DNA from: CAYONM01 sp964405325
Lineage (GTDB): Bacteria > Planctomycetota > UBA11346
Length of the DNA stretch: 15,218 bases
Direction: 5' to 3'
Assembly: GCA_964405325.1 (NCBI GenBank)
Contig: CAYONM010000074.1
Coordinates: forward strand, 1-15,218
This document shows positions 6,513-12,488 of this stretch, one piece after another. The position numbers and the translations under genes were made by a program. Within the stretch, counting starts at the first letter, position 1; each line of letters starts with the position of its first letter. The notes beneath the pieces are model-generated. The model made no database searches and was not told where the DNA came from. It saw nothing but the letters and a program-made list of their open reading frames with translations.

Positions 6513-7499
6513 ATGGATGTCGCCACTACGGTTCTGGTCGAACGTCTACCTGAGCATGACCCGGTGGAGTTCGAGCCCGACCGGGAGCATTTCCGCCGCC
6601 ATCTCGTCGCGCATCACCGCTTGCAGCCGGGAGATGCCGACGATAGGCGGATTGCACCTCCCGGTCGGCCACAGACGACGACCACCACGACGACCACCAC
6701 GACGACCACCACGACGACCACCCGCTGCGTGCCGGAGTCGACGGCCAGCGTGGCGAATGCTGTCAGGCCAGACGATCACCCGTCGGTGCCGGCCAGCATA
6801 GGGGGGGTGGTGCGCAGTGCCGCCCGCGTGGTGGGGCAGGTGGCCCGCACTGGCGGATCGATGCTGCTGCCGGGCAGCACCCATTCGCAGCCTGGCAATG
6901 TGGTCCGTCGCCAGCTGTGGTTGGCTGCCGGGCTTGATGCGGCCAGCAAGATCAGCGGCATCGACGCGGTCGAGGCACTTGAGGTCAACAGTCTGGTCAA
7001 TGCGGGAGCAGCCTTCGGGCTCGGTCTCTTCTCCGGGCATTTCCAGGCCGGCACCTCTATACCCAAGCTGCCGAAGATCATGCAGCCGCTGGCCACGTCT
7101 GTGCATCAGTTCGGCCTGCAGGTAGGCGCTGTGGTGGCCAAGGCCCATCGGCGGGTGGGCGAGTGGTGCGAGCGGCCGGGGGCGTTCAACCGGGTGGGCA
7201 AAGCGGTGCTCGGTGGCATCGGGCGGGTTCTGCCGCTCGATATGCGAGATCCCCGCCAGTGCGTGGCGGCTGCCAATCTAGCCACCGGTGCCTTCCATCT
7301 GGCGCGTGCTTCCCTCACCCAGGATCCGGTCAGCTATGCCTTGGCCGGCTTGAATATCGCCAGCGGTCTTGGAATGACCTGGTTCCGGCCTACCGACCAG
7401 ACGCGCGACGAGCATCTGGGGCCCTGGCAGCCGGCCGAGAACCTTGGCCGCCAGAACCCGCCCCAAACGCTGACCCCCGGTGCTTTGCTGTCGGCTTGA
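6513..7499 (+). CDS. Hydrophobic Gly/Ala-rich protein A, with poly-threonine tract
   Basis: Three ATG codons occur in tandem at 6507, 6510 and 6513. GGAGG (6502-6506) touches the first, so the third has the normal 6-base spacing and is preferred, giving 328 residues. Residues 1-115 are charged and Pro-rich, interrupted by 16 consecutive Thr (about 55-70). The C-terminal ~200 residues hold Gly/Ala-rich hydrophobic helices (VNAGAAFGLGLFSG, AAANLATGAFHLA, YALAGLNIASGLGMTW) and conserved-looking motifs LPGSTHSQPGNV, GEWCERPGAFNR and DPRQCV. The same motifs recur in order in the gene at 11033-11836, so the two are paralogs. There is no signal peptide. The hydrophobic helices suggest membrane insertion or a pore/scaffold, but I do not recognise the family. 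The stop is 6 bases from the stop of the converging lipoprotein gene. Confidence 0.82.
   Translation: MDVATTVLVERLPEHDPVEFEPDREHFRRHLVAHHRLQPGDADDRRIAPPGRPQTTTTTTTTTTTTTTTTRCVPESTASVANAVRPDDHPSVPASIGGVVRSAARVVGQVARTGGSMLLPGSTHSQPGNVVRRQLWLAAGLDAASKISGIDAVEALEVNSLVNAGAAFGLGLFSGHFQAGTSIPKLPKIMQPLATSVHQFGLQVGAVVAKAHRRVGEWCERPGAFNRVGKAVLGGIGRVLPLDMRDPRQCVAAANLATGAFHLARASLTQDPVSYALAGLNIASGLGMTWFRPTDQTRDEHLGPWQPAENLGRQNPPQTLTPGALLSA
6675..6722 (+). repeat. Four perfect 12-bp tandem repeats (ACGACGACCACC)
   Basis: Four exact copies of ACGACGACCACC lie in frame within the gene at 6513 and encode 16 threonines. Each unit is 12 bp, so gain or loss keeps the reading frame and changes tract length by four threonines. 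The result is probably a flexible, possibly O-glycosylatable linker between the charged N-terminus and the hydrophobic domain. Confidence 0.95.
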
Positions 7500-7505
7500 G
7501 GAAGA

Positions 7506-8024
7506 TCACCAGGGGACGGGGGACTGGTCGTCCCAGGCTTCCGGCATGCCGAGCGCCAGCCAGCGTTCGCGGGTCACAACCTCGACGCCCAGCAGGCGGT
7601 ACTGTGTCGTCTGGTCTTCGATGGTGAGGCCATGGAGGCGTACGACGACCATCTCGCGGTCGAGGCGTGGGTCGTCCTGGTTGTTGACGAGTTCGTGATC
7701 GATCGGCACGAACAGTCGCCAATCCGCCTCGCCATCGGGAATCGCGCGGATCGGCCGGTGGGTGAGCTGCGTGGTGCGCCAACCCTCCTTATCGGCCAGT
7801 TTTCGTCGGGTATCCAGGTGCGTGGCCACCAGCGAGCTGACTGGTTCGTCGCAACATTCGAGGATCGCCTGCGTCTGTGCCTGCGCCTCCTGGGGATCGA
7901 GCCGACGCAACACGAGAGCCAGTCTGGCGCCCTCGCGGATGGCCAGTTCGGACGGCGATTCCCCCTGGTCGCCACAGGCGACCAGGGGCAGCAGAAGCAG
8001 GAGAGGGAGCGAGCGGTTCATCAT
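7506..8024 (-). CDS. Putative lipoprotein
   Basis: The product has 172 residues. The N-terminus MMNRSLPLLLLLPLVAC-GDQ is a lipoprotein signal peptide with lipobox LVAC; the predicted lipidated Cys is residue 17. GAGGGA lies 7 bases before the ATG at 8024, so the first of two tandem ATGs is chosen. The mature part begins with a helical segment (SELAIREGARLALVLRRLDPQEAQAQTQAILECCDEP). A beta-rich part follows (DWRLFVPIDHELVN, MVVVRLHGLTIEDQTTQYRLLGVEVV). The lipoprotein nature is visible; the function is unknown. It lies downstream of the ParB-like operon, separated from it by an intrinsic terminator, so it needs its own promoter or readthrough. Confidence 0.82.
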   Translation of the reverse strand: MMNRSLPLLLLLPLVACGDQGESPSELAIREGARLALVLRRLDPQEAQAQTQAILECCDEPVSSLVATHLDTRRKLADKEGWRTTQLTHRPIRAIPDGEADWRLFVPIDHELVNNQDDPRLDREMVVVRLHGLTIEDQTTQYRLLGVEVVTRERWLALGMPEAWDDQSPVPW

Positions 8025-8114
8025 TGATGGGTCCCTCAGAGGTCGAGAAATAGACGAATTGGCGGGAGTTTAAGGCCGCGCGTCCAAGCGCGAGCCCGGC
8101 CGACGAAGGTCTGT

Positions 8115-8150
8115 TTTTTGGCGATAATGGGCCGTAAGGCCCGCCAAAAA
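8115..8150. repeat. Nested inverted repeat beside the terminator
   Basis: TTTTTGGCG (8115-8123) pairs with CGCCAAAAA (8142-8150). Inside it, GGGCC-GTAA-GGCCC (8129-8142) forms a second hairpin that shares one base with the outer arm. It directly abuts the terminator stem at 8151, and its A-run supplies the T-tract of that terminator on the minus strand. On the plus strand the arrangement could not act as a standard terminator because no T-run follows it. Confidence 0.6.
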
Positions 8151-8179
8151 CCGTACTTGGCGCCCAGCGCCAAGTACGG
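8146..8179 (-). terminator. Rho-independent terminator of the ParB-like operon
   Basis: A perfect 12-bp stem CCGTACTTGGCG / CGCCAAGTACGG (8151-8162 and 8168-8179) with a 5-base loop is followed on the minus strand immediately by TTTTT (8150-8146). It lies about 70 bases after the stop of the secreted-protein gene at 8249 and before the lipoprotein gene at 8024. It is a textbook intrinsic terminator for the minus-strand operon 10687-8249. Confidence 0.85.
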
Positions 8180-8205
8180 AAGACCGACCGAGGCCGAGGG
8201 GGTGT

Positions 8206-8234
8206 GCGCCGGAGGCGCGAGGGGGCAGCGCCCC
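8206..8234. repeat. Two short GC-rich hairpins after the operon stop codon
   Basis: GCGCC-GGA-GGCGC (8206-8218) and GGGGC-AGC-GCCCC (8222-8234) lie between the stop at 8249 and the terminator stem. Together with the 8115-8179 repeats they form an almost continuous chain of hairpins over 120 bp, which looks like an intergenic repeat unit rather than random sequence. Confidence 0.5.
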
Positions 8235-8248
8235 TTCTGATGATAGCC

Positions 8249-9103
8249 TTACCACTGCTGCACCAGCACCAGGCGTACACGGCTGTGCGGTGCAATCGCC
8301 AGCAGATGGTCGCGCCAGGCGACATCGGTGCTGGTCACCACCACCTGCAGCATGCGGGGCAGGCGGATGGCGGCCGGGTCGGTGAACAGCCAGCGCTCGC
8401 GGTCGTTGCGCAGTTCGACCAGCGATCCCACCAGATTGCCGCTCTGGATACGGGCGAGACCATCGATGCGGACCTCGCCATCAACCATGATGCACCAGCC
8501 CTCGACCACCCGTCCTTCGCAGTCGTGGCTCCTGGGGGTGTCGACCGGCAGGCTGTCTTCAAGCCCGAGCAGGTTGCGCACCAGACGGGCGCGATCCGCC
8601 ACCGTCGACTGCACGCCGCCTGGGTGCGGCGCGTTCCAGACCACGCAGCGTAGATCGGTCGCCACTTCCTGTATGCGGTAGTGGCCGATCCGCGGGGAGC
8701 CCATCGTCGACGGCCAAGGGCGGTCGAGCTCGATGCGGAAACCACCGGATGGATCGGCCTGCGCCGCGCCGCTCATGGGCACAATCTCATCGCGATCGGC
8801 AGCATGATCGTGCCAGCCGACTACCTGCCAGGTGCGGCCGTTGTCGGCGCGATGCAGGACGACGTCGCCCGGCGGCAGCATCCAGCCCCCGCCCCCGCCG
8901 AGTCGCCAGCGTTCACCTACGGTCAACAGCATGATACTTCCGTCATTGAATGGACACTGACTCGACATCGTGCTGGCTCCGGCAGGCAGGATCTCGATCG
9001 AATCGGGCAGTGGCGGCCAATCGCGCAGGTCGGCTTCGGTCCCTTCCTCGGCGGTCGCCAGCGAGAGCGACCAAGCGAGCCAGAGGGAGGCGATCAGGAG
9101 CAT
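8249..9103 (-). CDS. Exported hypothetical protein, last gene of ParB-like operon
   Basis: The product has 284 residues and is not recognised. The N-terminus MLLIASLWLAWSLSLATA-EEG is a clear Sec signal peptide. The mature part is beta-rich, with a glycine run (LGGGGGWMLPPGDVVL, about 68-83), repeated short strands (TWQVVGWHDHA, RCVVWNAPHPGG, GWCIMVDGEVRIDG, RLVLVQQW at the end) and four cysteines that could form disulphides in the periplasm. No catalytic signature is recognised. The ATG lies 4 bases after the stop of the upstream gene, with no own ribosome site visible, so it is translated as part of the ParB-like operon. An exported protein coupled to a DNA-binding protein gene is unusual. 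Confidence 0.8.
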   Translation of the reverse strand: MLLIASLWLAWSLSLATAEEGTEADLRDWPPLPDSIEILPAGASTMSSQCPFNDGSIMLLTVGERWRLGGGGGWMLPPGDVVLHRADNGRTWQVVGWHDHAADRDEIVPMSGAAQADPSGGFRIELDRPWPSTMGSPRIGHYRIQEVATDLRCVVWNAPHPGGVQSTVADRARLVRNLLGLEDSLPVDTPRSHDCEGRVVEGWCIMVDGEVRIDGLARIQSGNLVGSLVELRNDRERWLFTDPAAIRLPRMLQVVVTSTDVAWRDHLLAIAPHSRVRLVLVQQW

Positions 9104-9107
9104 GGCA

Positions 9108-9698
9108 CTAGGGTGCGCAGAGCTGGCGAATGGTGCGAAAATCGTTCGCCGATTGCCAGGTGGTGTCGGGTTCGTCGCGCCAGCGGCTGAAATGTGGTTC
9201 GGGCACGGCGCTGGTGTCGATGCAGATATCGTCGATCACGAGTTCGTAGCGCGAGGGGGCGTCGATGGTCATCAGGGGGTCGTCGATCACGCAGAGGAAG
9301 CCGGCCGGGTAGTCGCGGTGGCGCCCACCGGGGATAGCGACCAGCCCGGCGGTGGCAATGGCGATGAATCCGCACTCCAGGCGTAAGCGGCCGATGACGT
9401 AGGTGTCGGCGCGCATGACCTCGATCATGCCCTCGAGCACGTAGGATGGGCAGACGATCAGGGCTTCCTGGCCATGCACGAGCACGGCCGGCATCTGGGC
9501 CGGCAGGGCCAGAGCCTGTTGCAGCAGGTGACTGCCATGCAGCTGGCGGCTGTACGATTCGCAGCGGCCAAGATCGCCGATGAAGAGACGACGGTGGCGG
9601 CGCATCACCGGTCCGACCACGTCGTCGAGCAGCAGCCGTGGGCAGGCTTTGAGCGTGGGCATGGAATGGGGTGGGCGATCGATGGGCATGATGGTCAT
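9108..9698 (-). CDS. Hypothetical cytosolic protein coupled to ParB-like gene
   Basis: The product has 196 residues and is not recognised. The ATG (9698-9696) overlaps the ParB-like TGA as ATGA. It has no signal peptide and no transmembrane span. It has hydrophobic beta strands (AVLVHGQEALIVCPSYVL, YVIGRLRLECGFIAIATAGLVAIPGG, GFLCVIDDPLMTID) in a mixed alpha/beta arrangement, and an acidic strand (YELVIDDICIDTS) near the C-terminus. Two in-frame methionines near the start (residues 4 and 13) are alternatives, but the ATGA overlap favours the first. A job together with the ParB-like protein is likely from the coupling. Confidence 0.76.
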   Translation of the reverse strand: MTIMPIDRPPHSMPTLKACPRLLLDDVVGPVMRRHRRLFIGDLGRCESYSRQLHGSHLLQQALALPAQMPAVLVHGQEALIVCPSYVLEGMIEVMRADTYVIGRLRLECGFIAIATAGLVAIPGGRHRDYPAGFLCVIDDPLMTIDAPSRYELVIDDICIDTSAVPEPHFSRWRDEPDTTWQSANDFRTIRQLCAP

Positions 9699-10687
9699 CC
9701 CTGGCTGGTGATCTCTTCGGGGAGTTCGTCGGATGGGCGACGACTGCCATCGTCGGCCTCCGTTTCGGTCTCAGGTTCGGGCTCGCTGGGCTGATGGTGA
9801 CGGTCCGGCGCACGCTCGCGAGCCGCGCTTGCGAACCGCCGTCGCTGGCGTTTGCCCAGGCGCACATCCTCCAGGAGATGGGCCAGGGCCGGATTATCGC
9901 TGAGGATGTCATCGTGTTCACCGAGCAGTAGCGCGAGCACGCCTCGGGCCTCCTCGCCGAGCACCGTGGAGAGCTGTCGGTGGCGGTAGAGGCGCTGCAA
10001 CTGCCGCTTCGGGACCAGCGGACCGCGCCGTTTGCCGGTGGCGGTTTTGGCGCTGTGGTCGACGCGATTGACGGTGACACGCTGGTTGGAGCGGATCAAC
10101 TGCTCGAGCTGTGCCTCCTGTTGGGCGTATGGCAGATGAGCGAGCTTGGTGGCCGCGGTGGCGCCGATGCGTCCTGCCGACACGGCCTGCTGCACACTGG
10201 GCGCCAGATCCAGCAGGGTGAGCCAGTTGCGAATGCTCTGCACCGTGACTCCGAAACAGTTGGCGACCTCAGCCTCGGAGGCGCGCAGGGCCATCAGACG
10301 GGCGGCCTTTTTGGCGCGGATCATCGGGTCGTCGTCGTAGCGGTGTTCGTTGGCTGAGATCATCGTCACCAGCATGTCGTGCGCGTCGCCGCGGCGATGA
10401 ATGCACTTGATGCGCAGGCGCACCATGCCCTGCTCTTCAAGCCGGTCACTGGCGATGCGGGCCGCCTTGACCCGTTGCCGGCCGTCCACCACCAGCATGC
10501 GGCCATCCTCGATCGTGACGATGATCGGCTTGATCACCCCGCGGTACATGATGTTCTGGATCATGTCTCCGGGCGGCTTGCGATGAATCCGCTCATCGTA
10601 GAGCGGATGCGTGGGATCGCTGATCAGTACCAGATCGCGCGGATCGACCACATAATGGTATTCCTGGGGACGTTTCGGGGCGTTCAA
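9695..10687 (-). CDS. ParB-like DNA-binding protein
   Basis: A TTG start at 10687-10685 is preceded by GAGGAG at a 6-base spacing, giving 330 residues. A longer in-frame ATG at 10873 would add 62 residues of low-complexity sequence with no ribosome site. Residues 16-116 form a ParB/Srx-type N-terminal domain: GVIKPIIVTIEDGRMLVVDGRQRVKAARI (50-78), where VDGRQR occupies the box I position, and ANEHR (112-116), like ParB box II. A helix-turn-helix follows at about 136-160 (ASEAEVANCFGVTVQSIRNWL), then a KorB/ParB-like linker (QQAVSAGRIGATAATKLAHLP). The C-terminal tail is basic and then Glu/Pro-rich. The family includes CTP-dependent partition clamps, KorB/Noc-type regulators and nucleases. No ParA and no canonical parS are in the window, so partition is not assured. 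Confidence 0.88.
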   Translation of the reverse strand: MNAPKRPQEYHYVVDPRDLVLISDPTHPLYDERIHRKPPGDMIQNIMYRGVIKPIIVTIEDGRMLVVDGRQRVKAARIASDRLEEQGMVRLRIKCIHRRGDAHDMLVTMISANEHRYDDDPMIRAKKAARLMALRASEAEVANCFGVTVQSIRNWLTLLDLAPSVQQAVSAGRIGATAATKLAHLPYAQQEAQLEQLIRSNQRVTVNRVDHSAKTATGKRRGPLVPKRQLQRLYRHRQLSTVLGEEARGVLALLLGEHDDILSDNPALAHLLEDVRLGKRQRRRFASAARERAPDRHHQPSEPEPETETEADDGSRRPSDELPEEITSQG

Positions 10688-11032
10688 GGGGCGCTCCTCG
10701 AGGTTGGCGACAAGTCTGTAGGGCGGCGGTGGTCGGCTGACCAGATTAGTCTGGTGGTATTCGCATGAGCTTAAAAAGACCGGAAATAACAGGTGGTGCT
10801 GGCGGTAAAAAACCGATGAATATACCGCAAGCGGGTCAGACTCGGTCTGTCGGTATGTATGCGTAAAAGCCATATATGGGAGTCGATCCGCTAGAACGAC
10901 ACTGCTGTATGCGCTTGCGGCACGCCATGTCTGTTTCAGCGCTGAGCTGACGGAGTCGTTTTTGGTGGCGGCGCGAATGTGGCGATCAGGTAAAGATATT
11001 TTTGGCAGTGGCCACGCGCCGAGAAGGTTTCT
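10688..11032. other. AT-richer 345-bp intergenic region upstream of ParB-like operon
   Basis: I see no gene in this stretch. It is clearly richer in A/T than its surroundings and carries several dyads: ACCAGA-TTAG-TCTGGT (10740-10755), GCGGTA/TACCGC (10802-10807 and 10823-10828), CCGCAAGCG (10825-10833) with its inverted copy CGCTTGCGG (10912-10920), CATATATG (10871-10878) and TCAGCGCTGA (10936-10945). A minus-strand TATATT at 10824-10819 fits a -10 box for the ParB-like operon, with a weak -35, and would give a leader of about 125 nt. It probably holds the operon promoter and binding sites for autoregulation. Confidence 0.5.
10740..10755. promoter_or_regulatory. Inverted repeat upstream of ParB-like start
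   Basis: ACCAGA-TTAG-TCTGGT is a perfect 6-bp dyad located 53-68 bases upstream of the TTG start of the ParB-like gene. ParB/KorB-type proteins often bind short palindromes at their own promoters, so it is a candidate autoregulatory site. It could also fold as a leader hairpin in the mRNA. Confidence 0.35.
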
Positions 11033-11836
11033 TCAGATGCCCATGGTCGCCATGGAGGGATCGGAGAGCGGGGTCGGTGTGGGCCCGGTGTTCGGACTTG
11101 TTGGGGGAGTGTCATCGTCGGCGCCGCGCGCAACCTGCTTTGACTGGAAGGTATTCCAGGCGCCAAGGGCGATGTTGAAGGCGCCCAGACCGATTTCGAT
11201 CGGATTCTGCGTGGCTTGGCCTTGCATCAGGAAATAGGCACCCACCCCCATGGCGCTTGCGCCGACGCTCTGCAGCGGATCTGAGAGTTGCGTGGGCAGA
11301 AATGAACTGATCCCGTCGTGGATCGTGGCCACCGTACGATTGAGCGCATGCGGACGCTCGCACCACTCGTCGAATCCCTGCCGCAGGCGCTTGAACCCGG
11401 CCGTGATCCCGTGGCCGAATTCCTGCAGCCTCTCGGGTATATGCCCGATCGGCATCTTGATCTGGTTGGTGGCGAGGCCGATTGCCAGAGCACTGCCAGC
11501 GTAGAGCAGGCCGTTGGTGGTAAAGCCCTGGTAGACCTGGTCGAAGACCGCCTGATCAGTGCCGGCCTGCAGGGCGGCGAAGGTGCCGGCCATGGCCAGG
11601 TTGGTACGCATGACGTTGGCGGGCATGGAATGCGCTGCCCCCGGCAACACGAAGGAGGTGACCTTGTGGAGTGCCCGGCCGAGGCGCGTACTGCCGCCGT
11701 CGGGTGGCGTTGCGAGCCGCTGCGGCCCGCTCTCGATGAGCGCTTCCGGCTCGCCCACCGGCTGATCCGAAGGTGCGGCGTCGGCCAGCGGCAGATCCTG
11801 GTCTGCATGCATTGATACGGCTTGCGAGGTGCTCAT
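11033..11836 (-). CDS. Hydrophobic Gly/Ala-rich protein B, paralog of protein A
   Basis: The product has 267 residues. ATG at 11836 is taken as the start; the alternative at residue 9 is possible. Residues 1-58 are acidic and Pro-rich, without the poly-Thr tract of protein A. Residues 61-235 align in order with protein A (6513-7499): LPGAAHSMPANV (64-75) matches LPGSTHSQPGNV, DEWCERPHALNR (156-167) matches GEWCERPGAFNR, SDPLQSV (185-191) matches RDPRQCV, and NIALGAWNTF (221-230) matches NIASGLGMTW. The distance from LPG to EWCERP is nearly equal in both (93 against 98 residues). Gly/Ala-rich hydrophobic helices at about 105-123 and 193-230 suggest membrane association. The C-terminus is Pro/Thr-rich. 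The family is not recognised, and no intrinsic terminator is evident after it. Confidence 0.82.
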   Translation of the reverse strand: MSTSQAVSMHADQDLPLADAAPSDQPVGEPEALIESGPQRLATPPDGGSTRLGRALHKVTSFVLPGAAHSMPANVMRTNLAMAGTFAALQAGTDQAVFDQVYQGFTTNGLLYAGSALAIGLATNQIKMPIGHIPERLQEFGHGITAGFKRLRQGFDEWCERPHALNRTVATIHDGISSFLPTQLSDPLQSVGASAMGVGAYFLMQGQATQNPIEIGLGAFNIALGAWNTFQSKQVARGADDDTPPTSPNTGPTPTPLSDPSMATMGI

Positions 11837-12050
11837 GACCCACCCATGCTGCGGTCATTCGTGTGCCTCGGCAAGAGGGGCGACGCATCGTCGTGCACAT
11901 TTGTCGTACCGCAACCGCGCCCGCGTGGCTGTTGGTGCCATTTTCGGCATCCGGCATCCACCGCCATGGTTTCTCAGGTAGCGTCTCCAAAAAGGCTTCG
12001 TTGCGGCCAGTTGATGGCTTGTCAGGCGAAACCTCGACGGAAGGATCTTT

Positions 12051-12440
12051 TTGTGGTTGCTGTCGGTCATGCAGAGGTTGCTTCGGGATATCATGGAGGG
12101 TCTTCTCGACACGGTGGTTGGGGGGCTCGCCTTTCTGGTCGGGATCGGCGATCACCTGTCGCGGCATTCGGGCGAGAAATGCGGTGGCACGCCGATCGAC
12201 CTCAATGCCGAACGGGTGGCGATCGACGAGCATGCGCGTGCTCCAGATGACAGCGTCGGTGAAGGCTTCGGCTCGTCGCTCCGCTCGCGACGCGACCACG
12301 CCGGCGAGGATGTCGGCACGGAGATGCTGCGCTCCCGCCGTCGTCGTCATCCGGTCGCGGCTGGGGAGCAGGAGGCCGGCAAGCTACGCCCCAGGCGCCG
12401 GCGTCCGTTCGCGTCCTGTCGGCACGACGATCAGTTGTAG
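12051..12440 (+). CDS. Small hydrophobic-then-basic hypothetical protein (uncertain strand)
   Basis: A TTG at 12051 has a good ribosome site (GGAAGGA, 12039-12045, spacing 5), giving 129 residues. An ATG six codons later is an alternative. The N-terminal part (WLLSVMQRLLRDIMEGLLDTVVGGLAFLVGIGDHL) is amphipathic to hydrophobic and could insert in a membrane. The rest is charged, ending in Arg-rich clusters (RSRRRRHP, LRPRRRRP). It ends 48 bases before the methyltransferase start, on the same strand, which fits an operon. An open frame on the minus strand from 12350 gives an equally protein-like sequence for its first ~150 codons, so the coding strand is not certain. The family is unknown. Confidence 0.45.
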   Translation: MWLLSVMQRLLRDIMEGLLDTVVGGLAFLVGIGDHLSRHSGEKCGGTPIDLNAERVAIDEHARAPDDSVGEGFGSSLRSRRDHAGEDVGTEMLRSRRRRHPVAAGEQEAGKLRPRRRRPFASCRHDDQL

Positions 12441-12454
12441 GTGGCTGGTCTACC

Positions 12455-12478
12455 AACGAACGAACGGACGAACGGACG
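12455..12478 (+). repeat. Tetranucleotide (R)ACG repeat, six units
   Basis: The order is AACG, AACG, AACG, GACG, AACG, GACG. The repeat ends at the Shine-Dalgarno GGAG (12478-12481) of the methyltransferase gene. A GTG at 12441 in the same frame as the methyltransferase would translate through it (as TNERTNGR), so unit loss or gain could shift a longer start or change leader length. Confidence 0.8.
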
Positions 12479-12488
12479 GAGACAAGTG

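Noticed and set aside
10688..10873. N-terminal extension of the ParB-like protein to an ATG at 10873
   Set aside because: No ribosome site is visible and the added residues do not look like part of the domain; the TTG at 10687 has GAGGAG at a good distance.
10926..10950. Canonical parS site
   Set aside because: Only the left half TGTTTCA matches; the right half is GCTGAGCT, not the expected GTGAAACA.
11556..12350. A 264-codon minus-strand gene overlapping protein B
   Set aside because: About 280 bases overlap the well-supported protein B in another frame, where it becomes an Arg/Ala-rich shadow. Only its first half is a possible gene, and it is treated as an open question.
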